Shown piece by piece: positions 22,520-33,101 of a stretch of 64,000 bases of DNA. This stretch comes from Rapana venosa. Its lineage: Eukaryota; Mollusca; Gastropoda; Neogastropoda; Muricidae. Within the stretch, counting starts at the first letter, position 1. Each line of letters starts with the position of its first letter. Below the pieces are notes generated by a model. That model was given only the letters and a program-made list of their open reading frames with translations, ran no database searches and was not told the origin of the DNA. The position numbers were made by a program, and so were the translations under genes. The stretch lies in contig CM054154.1 in assembly GCA_028751875.1 (NCBI GenBank), forward strand, positions 54,709,470 to 54,773,469, given 5' to 3'.

Positions 22520-23581
22520 AGTGTTGGTCCCACATTCTTATTATAAAATTTTGCAAATGTGGAAACATTCGTCCATCCAGGCTTTCATTTTGATGTTTAT
22601 TGGAGCGTCTGCAAGTTTTGCTGCTGAAGTACTGGCTGACCTGGTACTGTGCGCTGTGAAGCGTGTAATGTCTATGTCTGCCCTCTCCAGCGTCCACTTC
22701 AGCCAGCGAGAGATGGTATCGCTAGTAAGTAGCTCCTCTGTGCAGTGCTTGGAGAGTAATAAACAAATGTCCTGTGGAAATCTGAGCCCTCAGTTCTTTT
22801 CTTCGTCTAAGGTATTCTTTCAATGTGTGAACTACACACAGAGCCTCCTTATCCATAAAAGCCATGAGTTCAATCGGTGATTGATGGGCTCCTCTTCTTG
22901 ATTGTTTTAATAAACTGTTTACATAAAATACACATGTTTCTCTCGTTAGTAGCATATTATCAATGTCAAGTGCAGCAATAGTTTGACACCTCTGACCGGA
23001 CAGCAGTGCAATTAACATCACAAGTTTCATTGTCAGTTCTTTGAACGTCAGTTTATCCCACTGAAACCTACATTTCTAGCTTTTTTAACACAATATTTAC
23101 ATCCCAAGTTTGGTGATACTTTGGTAGTCGTGGTTTTCTTTCAAAATCACCCTTCGTAAATCTTTTTACAAGTTCATGTTGACCGAACGTAGCCCCTTCA
23201 TAGTTGCAGAGAAAACAACTTAGCACAGAACAAGCGGTGCTCACAACGCTATATGAATATCCTTCTTTCAACAGAGATGCCAGAAAATTTACTATGTGGC
23301 TAGAGGCGGTGAAACTGAATCCACTTGTTGCTCACACGCGTACCTCTCCCACTTTCGTATGTACACATCATACATCTGTTTTGTTGCAGGTCGCCATGAG
23401 GACATGAGAATACTGGAAGTGTCCTCAGAAAAACCTTGTGTTCTGAATCTGTCCCTGACACTTTGCATACTAACAGAGTCAAGCTTTTCTTTAGTGGGGG
23501 TTTCATCTCCTTTTCACTTGGTTGTGTCAGTAGAGTGTTTCTGGCTGACAAGAGGACTGGCCTGGCTGTGAGGATTTTCAT
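22520..23581 (-). pseudogene. DIRS tyrosine recombinase
   Basis: The minus strand shows an N-terminal SAM-like region (YSVVSTACSVLSCFL, then RKPRLPKYHQTWDVN at 23,080-23,270) and the catalytic core LIALLSGQRCQTIAALDI near 22,980-23,025, with the first Arg. The HxxR box (AHSTRSAS) lies near 22,640-22,665. The catalytic Tyr, in FAKFYNK, is at 22,542-22,544 but in a different frame from HxxR, so a frameshift separates them near 22,565. The R, H, R and Y residues are thus all present in sequence, but the enzyme cannot be made intact. It would join circular DNA copies to the genome in an active element. Confidence 0.85.
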
Positions 23582-23706
23582 TAGTGCTGGCGAAAAAGGC
23601 TGGTTTTTCCAGGCTGGTGCTACTATACCCTCTTGCTTTGTCTTTCTTTAACTTTGCCAGGACACGGGATAGAATGCTGAAAGGGGGAAAGCAATAGACA
23701 GTTTCA

Positions 23707-24456
23707 TTACCCATACATGCTAAATGCGTCAATAGCACATGCTCCTGGGTCAGGCAAGAAGACACATATCTGGGAAAACTGAAAATTTAATCTAGAAGCA
23801 AACAAGTAAGTGTCAGGTTTTATATCTAGAATATTCAGAGCTTCAGAGAGAAGTAGTGAATCAAGTTTCCATTCTGTGTCTATGTGGCCCTGTCTAGACA
23901 GCCTGTTGGCTTCAATATTATCAACTCCAGGGATGTGGGCAGCACTGAGCCATATGTTCCTGCTTTCACACCAATGCCAGATTTGCTGAGACAGGTTATT
24001 CAGCTGTTTTGATCTGTTAGAACCCATGTTGTTAATACAACCAACTGTGCTTGCATTATCAGACATGATTTTTATGTGAACATTCAGTTGGTTATGCAAC
24101 AAAGATTTCAGACCAAAAGAGACAGCTAATAGCTCCAATGAGTTTATATGTCCTTCTTTGTTTTTCTCACTTCACCAGCCTCGTCTTTGGGCTTTGGTCT
24201 CAACAATCCAAGCACCCCATCCTGTACCTGAGCTGTCTGTCTTCATAGTAATAGTAGGATCTGATCTCTGAATAGGAGCCTTTTGTTTATCTATGTTATT
24301 GATCCACCATTCTAGCTCTGCTTTTCCTTTAGCTGATAATAACACTGCAGACTTATCCCAGTTTCCCTTACTTAGTTTAAGTGCGAAACATTTGTCTTGT
24401 TCAAGTGCTCTGTAGTACAAAGGGCCCATTGGAACAGCAAGAAAACAAGAAACCAA
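23707..24456 (-). pseudogene. DIRS RNase H region
   Basis: Two open pieces: 24,172-24,456 (ELEWW..N, then TDSSGTGWGAWI, the start of the RNase H fold) and 23,707-24,138 (MELLAVSFGLKSLL, SDNASTVGCINNMG, AAHIPGVDNIEAN.LSR). These are the D, E, D and terminal motifs of a DIRS/gypsy-type RNase H, which degrades the RNA strand. A break near 24,140-24,172 separates them. The second piece ends in the PDPGACAIDAFS region that links to the recombinase. Confidence 0.85.
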
Positions 24457-25320
24457 TTAGTCCAATACAAGATGCCAGAGATCTTATGGTAACACTTTTC
24501 TGACTGAATAAATCTTTGTATGCACACAACAGTTTCTGTTTCCGTTCATCTGTCAGCATGACGGACATGTCTATGGAGTTTATTTTGAAACCCAGGTATG
24601 TGATTTCTTGCACAGGTATGAACTGAGATTTCTTTTAATGTACATAGAATCCTAGATAGTCTAAAAATTTTATGGTGTCTGTCACACACTGTACAACTTC
24701 TGTTTCAGACTCTCAACAATTAAACTATCATCAATGAATGAAGTTATCTGGTGACCATATCATGTAAGCATGCTAGGACAGGTTTCATTAAGTTTTGTGA
24801 ATTTTCTGGGAATCGGACTGAGTCCCATGGCAGCTGCCTGAAAACAGTACAGTTTTCCTCTCCATCTAAATTTCAGGTATTCTGAAAAGTCTCCTCTACT
24901 GCTATGACATAATAGGCATCTCTCAGATCAATTGATGCAAAATAACAAATTTGTGTCACTAGATCCAAAGCTGTATGTATTGTTTCCATCTAAAATTTCT
25001 TATATTCTACCTTTTCATTTAGATCTTTCAGATTCAAAATCATTCTAAATGATCCATCTTTTTTCTCCCTAACAAAGATAGGTGAGACAATTTGTCCTGA
25101 TTCTGGCAAGGATTCTTTAATCACACTTTTGTTCAACAGACAGCTCAAAAAGGTTTTCTATTTCAGAGTCAATAGCATAATTTTCATGCTTCTTAAATGG
25201 CCTTTGCGAACTTTCCTTTATATCTTCTGGGCAATCATCAAAAGTGATTTTAATTCCTTCAACTGTTTCAAGTACATCAGGGTCAGAAGTTAATACATTC
25301 CAGGAGACAACTTTTCCTTA
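24401..25320 (-). pseudogene. DIRS reverse transcriptase
   Basis: Fragments in several frames. The palm active site is FIDDSL at 24,727-24,738 with both aspartates kept. Upstream is a degenerate SIDLRDAYY-like block near 24,920-24,935. Downstream is ITYLGFKINSIDM near 24,585 and LASCIGLIGF near 24,460. Many stops show long decay in this part compared with gag. Confidence 0.75.
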
Positions 25321-25652
25321 ATGTTTCCATCTGTAAATTTATCATGCTTCGCTTTAAGATAAGCGCACAGAGAGGGCAAGCAAAGTTCAAATTCACTAAC
25401 CTTGTTTCCAGAAGGGAGGGGCGGTTCAGTCAGGGATCGAGTTACTGCCGGTGGCTGTTTTTCTGGCCCTTCTTCCTAAACATCTTGTTTGTCTGCCCCT
25501 GCCTCCATGGCTTCCGGCCTAAAAAGAGCTGGTGTTGTTGTGCTGCCATGTGGTTTTCTTTTGCTGGCCACGCATGCTCTGACCGAGTTTCTGGGACTCC
25601 TGTACTTCTTTCAATGCTTTGTGAAACTCCGCACAGTACAGTAGTTCTGGTG

Positions 25653-26600
25653 TCATGGCAACATGGGTGCACATATGCCAAAGAGTTCACGGGGTAGGCA
25701 GGGTCGGTGCATTTCTCTCCGTTTCTGGGACAGGTCATGGTTGGCATGACCTGTGAGGGCTAGGGCGTCTGAAAGATGGGCTATGCATCCGGTCAGTTCA
25801 CCGCGTACTTTAGCTGCCTCCTGCCCTGAGATGGTATCTCTTACTTTCAGAAGTCGGTCAGTGCAGAGCGTTATCCCTATGGCAGCTTTTGACAGCGTTT
25901 TTTGTGTATTTGCCATCCTGACATCTGTCTTTCGTGATAAGGGCTTGAGAACCAAAAAAAACTTCCTGGTTTTTTCGGGAACGGCCAGGTAAGAACAGTT
26001 TTTGGGAATGGGGTACTTGGTAAGTTTTTCCCTCAGTTTCCTGTCTGGGAGTTTAGATCCAAATCTGGACTCAAGCAGCTTTGCTAGTTTTTCTGAAACA
26101 GGTGGCCCTTTTTCCTCATTATCATCAAAGGATGATGCCATTTCGGTGAAAATGTGGTCATCTTTATCTTCATTCTCTGTAGATTCTGCCATCAGTTCTT
26201 TCTCCAGCTCCTCTGCCCTCTCATCAGAAACACTGTCAGTGACAGTTTCTGAATGCTGCCTGCCTTCTTTCTTTTCCCTTCATTTTCCACAAGGGGTTCT
26301 TTGTCTGAGCCAGCCCTCATTTTTCTCTTCCTAGAGTGCAGTGCACTTCTTTCAAAATTTTCCATTCTTCTAGAAAGATTTTGGATTATTGTCAAAATAT
26401 CTCGGAGAGATGGTTCCCTTTCAGTAGAAATGGCAGCTTGTGGTTCTTCTTCATTAGACAGATCCATCACCAATTCCTGGTCACTAGAGTAATCAGCAGA
26501 ATAGACCTCTATTTTTTCCCCCCACAGAACACTTATCCACAATACAAAGTATTTCACCAGCACTACAAAACAACCAAAACAGGTGGTGATAAAAAGCAAA
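25653..26600 (-). pseudogene. DIRS gag-like protein
   Basis: Two frames: 26,192-26,600 (acidic start, LRDILTIIQNLSRRMENFE predicted helical, then a basic KRKK patch) and 25,653-26,192 (PPVSEKLAKLLESRF, YPIPKNCSYLAVP, IGITLCTDRLL, DALALTGHANHDLSQKRRE). The pattern of an acidic N-terminus followed by a LxLLGHAxxxLxxxRR-like segment is typical of DIRS/Ngaro ORF1. It should form the nucleoprotein particle. One frameshift near 26,192. Confidence 0.7.
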
Positions 26601-27008
26601 CAGTTTTTAACACAAATCAAAAGAAACCAAGAAAGGCTAGGACTAGAACTATATTATAGCTTATGCTCAGATTCCTGATAGTGATGGGCGTTGCCGACAC
26701 AGTGAGAGGCGATACGATAACACATCTGGTCAGTAAGGTAGCTAGGCACGAACTGGCAGTAGGCTGCACGCGGTTTCTCATGTGCCTGTAATGGAGGTAT
26801 ACAGGAAATGAGCAAGAATTATGATTATAGCATAGATGTTTCAATGATGATGATCATCATCATTATCATCATTGCCCCATTTTTTCCCCTCGTTTCTTGG
26901 CTAGAGCTTTGATGTACACCAATCATGAGATATTTTCATATTATGCAGTTTTTCCCCTACCATTAAGATATTGCTATTTTGACTTAAGGGATATTTTTAT
27001 TATTACTA

Positions 27009-27029
27009 TCATCATCATCATCATCATCA

Positions 27030-27117
<88 letters not shown>
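27009..27117. repeat. (CAT)n then (TTA)n microsatellite
   Basis: About 75 bases of CAT repeats run straight into ATT repeats. Poly-His and poly-Ile frames here are spurious. Confidence 0.95.
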
Positions 27118-27118
<1 letters not shown>

Positions 27119-27603
27119 AACGGTAACACAGCAATGTTGGCAGTGTATGCATATGTGTGTGCTTGTATGTGTGTTGTGTGTATGTGCATGCACATAAGTG
27201 TGTATGGTGTCTTGTAGTTATAAATCTGGTTCTTGTCATTATATGTTATAAATCTGGTTTGTGTAATCATGTTTATTGTTGTTGATTTTCACTTTGAAAA
27301 TACTGTGGAGTGCATACAGCTTGAAAAAGATTAAACACTGCATACAGTATTCATTACTGTTATTTAATCATCTCTTTTCAGTTCTGTTCGCATAGATTAT
27401 ATGTGTCTCACTTTATCTGTCTATGACTGTGTTTTGCCTGAAATCAGCTAAATGTATATCCCAGAAGTCGGAATGCGGCTACTGTCATGGTGGGCAAAAA
27501 TGGTCGCGTGTTCAAAGTCTCTCCCTTGGTGAACCTTGGCGCACTAACCGAGGAACGGAGAGAAAAAGAAAGAAAGAAAGAAAAACGCTTAATATCGTTC
27601 CAG
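27118..27603. other. Intron sequence, unassigned
   Basis: AT-rich, ending in GAAAGAAAGAAAG and the acceptor CGTTCCAG. No other feature. Confidence 0.5.
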
Positions 27604-27729
27604 ATCCGCCAAACCCTCCCACCATCTCTGGCTACACAGAAGGAGCGTTGATAGGAGCCAACGAGTTGAAACGAATGACCTGCATAGCTGTAGGAGGCAA
27701 CCCAGAGGCGGTGTTAAAGTGGTACAAAA
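27604..27729 (+). CDS. Ig-superfamily gene, exon: Ig domain 3, first half
   Basis: A 126-nt phase 1-1 exon (42 codons) from acceptor GTTCCAG to donor GTAAGT. It encodes DPPNPPTISGYTEG, then KRMTCIAVGGNP and LKWYK: the A to C strands with B-strand Cys and core Trp. The remaining strands are in the exon at 30,232. The sequence pattern GY-x-G, TC, GGNP, KWY matches domain 1, so domains 1 and 3 belong to one subtype. Joining gives codon AAT (Asn) at the junction. Confidence 0.85.
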
Positions 27730-27869
27730 GTAAGTACAGTGTAGTCACCACCTGTATAGTGTACTTGCTGCTTCATTATCTTTAAGTGTGAGAGGTGTGT
27801 AGTTTTGTACTTCACAGTTTATGCGACCTGCACCTTTGAGAAGAAGCCAGCTGCAAAAAGAGCTTCAAA

Positions 27870-29760
27870 GATGTTTTCAGATTGTAATTTATTACTCTTC
27901 TCAAGTTCTTGATGCCACATCTATGAAATCTCTCTTTTTCCTCACATCCACTCTGCTTGGATCTGCGAAGGCTAGCCCTCTGCCTTCTTACTACAACCAC
28001 TCTGAACTTCCTTCCATATTTTCTGCATTCTTTTCTGACAAAATCCGCAACATTCGCTCTAGCTTGGATCAGACTCCTTTCCAGCCTGCAATTTTTGATC
28101 ATCAATTTTCTGGCACTCTTCTCCTGTCCTTTCATCCAGCAAACGAGAAAGAAATCCAGACAATTCTGAAAGGAATGACTATCATACCTGCTTCTCTTTT
28201 CGCGCAGTAACTGCCACAGCTTATACCCACTATCACAAGGATAGTAAACTCATCTCTTGTTTCTGGAAATGTTCCTTCAGCTCTCAAAACTGCTTTAGTC
28301 ACACCATAACTCAAAAAACATGACCTTGACCCTAACATTCTGAAGAATTACAGACCTGTTTCCAACCTACCTTTCATCTCTAAAGTCCTTGAAAGAGTAG
28401 TTCTGAAACAGCTCAACAACCACCTTCTCTCCACATTCTTCTTCCTGCATTTCAGTCTGCCTATCGTGACAACCACAGCACTGAAACCACCCTAGTTCAC
28501 ACCTTAAACATGCTTCTACTTGCTTCTGACTCGGGGGAAAATCTCCCTCCTCACTCTACTGTACTTATCTGCAGCCTTCGACACTATTGACCACTCTATT
28601 CTTCTCTCCCGTCTTCAAGAAACGTTTGGTGTTACTGGTACAGCACTCACCTGGTTTAGCTCATACCTGACTGACCGATTCCAGACAGTCATAGTAAACA
28701 AGATTCAGTCAGTACCTGCCAGACTGGAATGTGGAGTCCCGCAGGGATCAGTTTTGGGCCCTGTTCTTTTCACTCTCTACACTGCTCCATTGTCACATAT
28801 AATTAACCGTCATCAGATCAACCATCACTTTTATGCAGTTGACTCTCAGATTCTAAGCAGCGACACTCATGAAAATCTGCCTTCTCTCTTGATAAATATG
28901 GCTGACTACTTTCAAGATATCCAAAACTGGATGATAGAGAACAAGTTACAACTAAACGCTGATAAAACTGAAGCCATGTTTGTAGACACCAAAAACAAAC
29001 TCTCTTCCATTACAACAGCTTCAATAGAATTCGGCAATGCGTCAGTCCCTCTATCCACTGCTGTTAAATATCTAGGAGTCATTATTGACAACACATTCTC
29101 TATGCAAAAATTCATCACACAGACCTGCCAGTCGTGCTACTATCAATTACGGCGTATTAGTGCAATTCGAAAGTACCTGTCCACAGACGCAACATCAAAA
29201 CTCGTGGCATCTCTCATTCTTTCACGTCCGGACTATTGCAATTCTCTTTTGTCTGGTCTGCCAGCATCATCTATCCACTCCCTTCAACGTATTCAAAACT
29301 CTGCAGCTCGACTAGTCCCCAGAAAGAAAAAATCTGAGCACATTACCCCTCTCTTGCGATCTCTCCACTGGCTGCCTGTGCCACAAAGAATAAACTATAA
29401 GATCAGTACTCTCTGTTACAAATGTCTCCACAAAACAGCATCCTCCTACCTCTGAATGTCTCCACCTGTACACCCCTTCTCGCTCCCTTCTCTCTGCTGC
29501 AGATTCCTTGTGCTTACAAACACCTAGATTCAGCCAGTCCACTGTTGGCCGTCGTTCTTTCTCTGTGTGTGGTCCATCGATTTGGAATGGCCTCCCTATC
29601 TCTCTTCGCCAAAGACCTTCTTGTGACACTTTTAAATCTGGCCTCAAGACATATTTGTTTCAAACGTAAGAATTTCCTGTCCTGTTTCATTTCATAGCTA
29701 TCCTTGCTTTTCAACAGCCAAAAATTCCATCACCCTGCCAAAGTGTATAACAGTTAAAGA
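27870..29760 (+). mobile_element. L2-like LINE, 5'-truncated, in the domain 3 intron
   Basis: The + strand starts in the RT N-terminal region (SLFFLTSTLLGSAK; PSIFSAFFSDKI) and continues through [62 protein letters not shown] and YLGVIIDN to LHWLPVPQRINYK. It belongs to the family at 36,843-42,900 and 57,488-60,026. The active-site box reads FYAVD, not FYADD. No hairpin tail or (ATT)n is present at the right end, so the 3' end is missing or belongs to another subfamily. Confidence 0.9.
28520..29455 (+). pseudogene. L2-like reverse transcriptase with mutated active site
   Basis: This 311-codon open frame covers the RT palm and thumb. Motif A is [11 protein letters not shown], motif B is [11 protein letters not shown], and motif C is FYAVD at 28,829-28,843, where the first catalytic Asp is Val (codon GTT). 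Other copies of the family keep FYADD (for example on the minus strand near 58,590). The start codon is not meaningful because the frame is entered after upstream frameshifts. The protein would be catalytically dead. Confidence 0.85.
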
Positions 29761-29980
29761 CCATGTAACTCATGTCATTATTCGGTGGGTTAACGAAACA
29801 CGAATATACCCAGTATGCAGCCTGTACAATGAAATGAGCTGCTCTGAAGTTGGAATGTGTCAGCTGTGGCCAGTGGGAAAAGTTGTAGAATCACAAGCAC
29901 AGGAGAAGACTGGGCGCTACATATCCTGCTAAGTAAGGGAAGGCACCGTGAGAGTATACCACTTTCAATCACAGCGTGCA

Positions 29981-30150
29981 CATTGGCTTCAGTTCAGTCC
30001 CACAGTTCACTCAGCTGTTAATGGATACCTGCCCTCTTTAGGGTCAGGGAAGGTAAAGCAGCGAGGGAGAGGAGATAGGCGCCGCCCTCAATATGCTGGC
30101 CCCTAAATAATCTGTGGTCTGACATCTTGCTCCGCAACGACCACAAACGA
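29981..30150 (+). mobile_element. 5S-bodied SINE (SINE3-like), 5'-truncated
   Basis: Contains TTGGCTTCAGTTCAGT, TCAGCTGTTAATGGATACCTG, CCCTCTTTAGGGTCAGGGA, GGTAAAGCAGCGAGGGAG and GGCGCCGCCCTCAATATGCT, matching 36,528-36,690. The tRNA-like and 5S-like parts are missing here. Confidence 0.75.
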
Positions 30151-30231
30151 TTAAATTACCCCATGCATAATTATATATGCCTTCATGCATGTTTACCTGT
30201 ATATTCAAGCCCATGTCTGTGATATTTGCAG

Positions 30232-30399
30232 ATGACCAGTTGCTGACGAACGCTGTTTACAAGGTCATAGGCAATATTGCTCAGTCGGATGTGGGCATCG
30301 TGGCCCGCCCTGACGACAACGGCGCAGTCTACAAGTGCACCGCCACCAATGCTGCCACCACGACTCCGCTGGTTGATACCGTCACCTTTACTGTTTTAT
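30232..30399 (+). CDS. Ig-superfamily gene, exon: Ig domain 3, second half
   Basis: A 168-nt phase 1-1 exon (56 codons) from acceptor TTTGCAG. It carries DQLLTNAVYKVIGN, then NGAVYKCTATNA with the F-strand Cys and VTFTVL ending the domain. Aligned with the other exons, which end GTTTTGT before GTAAGT, this one ends TTTTAT before GCGAGT, so the donor is GC. With the 27,604 exon the domain has 98 codons, the same as neighbours. No GT in a comparable place would keep both domain length and phase. Confidence 0.83.
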
Positions 30400-30477
30400 G
30401 CGAGTTTGCATATTCTGTCATTATTGTCATTACTTGATGATATTGGGTTGGAATTGAAAGTAGTTGCATAACGTACG

Positions 30478-30503
30478 CACACACGCGCGCGCGCGCGCGC
30501 ACA

Positions 30504-30591
<88 letters not shown>
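30478..30591. repeat. (CG)n/(CA)n microsatellite
   Basis: About 115 bases within the short intron between domains 3 and 4. Confidence 0.95.
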
Positions 30592-30592
<1 letters not shown>

Positions 30593-30649
30593 GTTGATGG
30601 AGTGGTAAAATATAGTAATATGATGCATCTTTATTTGTTTGAATAATAT

Positions 30650-30892
30650 TGCTTTTTTGCTTTTTTTCCTTTCGTAACTTTTTAGTTCTTATCAGATGGA
30701 TGGCTTCAGGGGGGAAAAAACTCAGACATATTGCTTTTTCTTTTTTTTTGCTTTCTTCTTTTTCAACTTTTTGGCTTTTATTAGATGGATAGCTTGGGGA
30801 GAAAAAAGGTAAATGGATTTATTGATTAATTTACCATCTGGAAAACAGATCTGACTCTCTCTCTCTCTCTCTCTCACTCACACACACACTAA
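30650..30892 (-). repeat. R90 repeat, inverted and partly duplicated, plus (CT)n
   Basis: AGATGGATGGCTTC... near 30,695 and AGATGGATAGCTTGG near 30,783 are both inverse matches to the CCATCTATCT end of R90. TTACCATCTGGAAA near 30,830 matches the TTTCCAGATGGTA part. (CT)n follows at 30,856-30,879. Confidence 0.55.
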
Positions 30893-30976
30893 AATTTAAT
30901 CTATCACATTAGTCAGGGTGTTGTTCCAGGGTTTAATCTAACATTTCATGGCTTTATCCTTCCCCCCTTGTTACAG

Positions 30977-31279
30977 TTCCCCCAACCTCCGTCACTATCA
31001 CGGCCTCCACCAATCAGCCGAAAGCAGGTCAGGGCATGAACTTGACCTGCGTAAGCGCCTCCAGCAACCCGGCGGCTGAGATTCTGTGGGTCAAGAGAGG
31101 GAAGCGCATCCAGGGCGTCAACCGGGGCGTGGTGAACGCGGAGCATGGCGGGAAAAACACCACCAACGTTCTTCATTTCATTCCCACCTCGGCCGATCAT
31201 AACGCCGTGTATGGCTGTCGGGCGACCAATACTCTGCTGGAACTGTCTGTGAACGATGCTGTTACGCTCTCCGTTTTGT
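30977..31279 (+). CDS. Ig-superfamily gene, exon: Ig domain 4
   Basis: A 303-nt phase 1-1 exon (101 codons) with a good pyrimidine tract, acceptor TTACAG and donor GTAAGT. It encodes PPTSVTITASTNQPKAG, GMNLTCVSASSNP, EILWVKRG, then NVLHFIPTSADHNAVYGCRATN. Both core cysteines and the Trp are present. SSNP and the VKRG stretch match domain 2, so domains alternate between two subtypes (1/3 and 2/4). The intron to domain 5 is 1,822 nt. Confidence 0.88.
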
Positions 31280-31326
31280 GTAAGTCGCTTCAAATCGTCT
31301 TGTTAATGATGATAATGATGATAATG

Positions 31327-31700
31327 GTGGATCAGGGATTGAGAGTTAACGCACATGTCTAGACAGCAAGAAGTTGCAGGGTTGATCCCTGTTTAAACCT
31401 GAAGTTTCCTTCTATCATTTAGACCTTGAGTTATGGTCTATGAGTTAGTCTCCCAGATGAGATGATAAATCAAAGTCATGTGTACAACATGCATTCAGCG
31501 CACCTAAAACAACCCAAGAGAGTTGTCTGTGGCAAAGTTGTGTAGAAAAGAGCCACTGTGATAGGGGAAACAGGTATACATAGATACACGAAAAGAAGAG
31601 AAAAAATAAAGATAAGAGTGACACTCCTCTTATGGCAATGAGCTGTCCCCAGGAAGAGCAGCCTGAATTTCACACAGAGAAATCTTCTGTTAACTGAAAA
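31327..31700 (+). mobile_element. SINE A, decayed copy
   Basis: GGTGGATCAGGGATTGAGAG head, degenerate B box GGGTTGATCCC, GATGAGATGATAAATCAAAG, AACCCAAGAGAGTTG and GAATTTCACACAGAGAAATC match the SINE at 9,974 at lower identity. No hairpin tail. Confidence 0.75.
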
Positions 31701-32464
31701 TTGTATACATTACAATACAATATGTAATTCAAGTAGTGTGGAATGTTGTTTTGAAGAAAAATCAAACCACTTCCAAATAAAATCGTTGCATGCATATGAA
31801 GTAAACAATAAATAGCCTGTGAAAGTGGTGTCCAGGCTCATCTAGGAAAGAAAAGAAAGCTTTGTTAGTTATTGATGTCAACTAAATATCAATGCCTATA
31901 TGAACATGTTGCTTTTGTCGAAAATGTTATGTTGAGATTGTCTTCAGCCATAACTAGCTCTTAGCATAAAGCCTTTACTGTCCCTTGGGGAAACAAAAAA
32001 CACTCTGAAGTCAGAGTATGGCTGCCTGATATAACAATGTACATGAAAACAGTCATACACATGCATAAGTCCCATCCAGCGTGTATGAACGGTTTTGCAA
32101 TTATTCTCTGGTGTGATGAGGAAGACTGAGTGCATATTCTGGGTGACTCTCAAGATGTTAAGCTGGGGAATGCCCAATAACAACTAGGTAGTGTCATGAC
32201 TTTATCAATTCTGAATCACTGGATCCAGTATGGGCTAGTGAAGAGACTTATCTGTTTCAAAAGTCTTGTTAGTGCTTTGACACATAAGTCAAGAGCGATG
32301 CATAGCAAATGAACTAACATAATCCCTTTTAAATGAGAAAAAAAGGTATTTTCAGTATATGCTTATATTATTACGTGTACACACATGCAGCTTAGGCCAG
32401 TTTAGTTAGTATTGTGTGTTTGTGCATTCAGGATGTATGCTTGTGTACATGTGTGGTGACTCGT
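31701..32464. other. Intron sequence, unassigned
   Basis: AT-rich, unique-looking. Nothing recognised. Confidence 0.45.
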
Positions 32465-32512
32465 GTATTCAATTCAATTTAACGTCTGTTCACTCTCAGT
32501 GATATTAGAAAC
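32465..32512 (-). repeat. Short repeated motif, inverted copy
   Basis: TTCAATTTAACGTCTGTTCA then CTCAGTGATATTAGA: the inverse of 17,128-17,172. It sits directly before a tetranucleotide microsatellite. Confidence 0.5.
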
Positions 32513-32514
32513 TC

Positions 32515-32735
32515 GTGTATGTCTGTATGTCTGTATGTCTGTATGTCTGTATGTATGTATGTATGTATGTATGTATGTATGTATGCATGCATGCATGTAT
32601 GTGTGTGTATGTATTGTAATGTAATGTAATGTAATGCATGTATGTATGTATGTATGTATGTATGTATGTATGTATGTATGTATGTATGTATGTATGTGTG
32701 TATGTATGCATGCATGTATGTGTGTGCGTGTATTG
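32515..32735. repeat. (TGTA)n microsatellite
   Basis: GTCT and GTAT repeats, interrupted by four TGTAA units near 32,614-32,635. Confidence 0.95.
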
Positions 32736-32756
32736 TTTTATTTTATTTTGTTTTAT

Positions 32757-32970
32757 TCTTTTATATCGAGGATAACGGAATAAGCACTCATGTGCTTTTT
32801 TACATCCAGTCCCCGTGTGTAGGCGGTTTTGTAAATTTTGTCATCTGTTCCCACCCGCACACAATGGCCTACTCTTCCGAAAAGCGGAACAGGATTTAAC
32901 GTGTGCGCAAGATGTTTTGCATTCGTTCGAACTCGGGGCCTCGGTTTATAGTCTCATCCGAAGGACGAGA
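32757..32970 (-). mobile_element. SINE B fragment, minus orientation
   Basis: TTATATCGAGGATAACGGAA, GGCCTACTCTTCCGAAAA, GAACAGGATTTAACGTG and GTCTCATCCGAAGGAC match 5,875-6,105. The tRNA-like head is missing, replaced by TGTAA repeats. Confidence 0.8.
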
Positions 32971-32971
32971 T

Positions 32972-33013
32972 TGTAATGTAATGTAATGTAATGTAATGTA
33001 ATGTAATGTAATG

Positions 33014-33045
<32 letters not shown>

Positions 33046-33096
33046 TGTATGTATGTATGTATGTATGTATGTATGTATGTATGTATGTATGTATGT
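32972..33096. repeat. (TGTAA)n/(TGTA)n microsatellite abutting a splice acceptor
   Basis: TGTAA repeats to about 33,013, then TGTA repeats to 33,096. Only TTCAG separates the last unit from Ig exon 5 at 33,102. Confidence 0.95.
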
Positions 33097-33101
33097 TTCA
33101 G

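Larger units (their letters stand above)
21934..26819 (-). mobile_element. DIRS-like tyrosine-recombinase retrotransposon
   Basis: A 4.9-kb element, minus orientation, in the 9.8-kb intron after Ig exon 2. In order it carries gag-like sequence (26,600-25,650), RT with a FIDDSL active site (24,727-24,738), RNase H (24,456-23,700) and a tyrosine recombinase (23,580-22,520). Inverted terminal repeats lie at 21,934-22,047 and about 26,750-26,819. Between the recombinase and the left repeat, 22,281-22,395 is complementary to the outer ends of both terminal repeats: the internal complementary region that defines DIRS elements. No integrase, LTR or target duplication is seen, as expected. No methyltransferase domain was recognised. 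Several stops and frameshifts make it inactive. Confidence 0.9.

Noticed and set aside
22520..23030. Phage or bacterial integrase from contamination
   Set aside because: The recombinase lies in a DIRS element with matching termini, RT and RNase H, within an intron of an animal gene.
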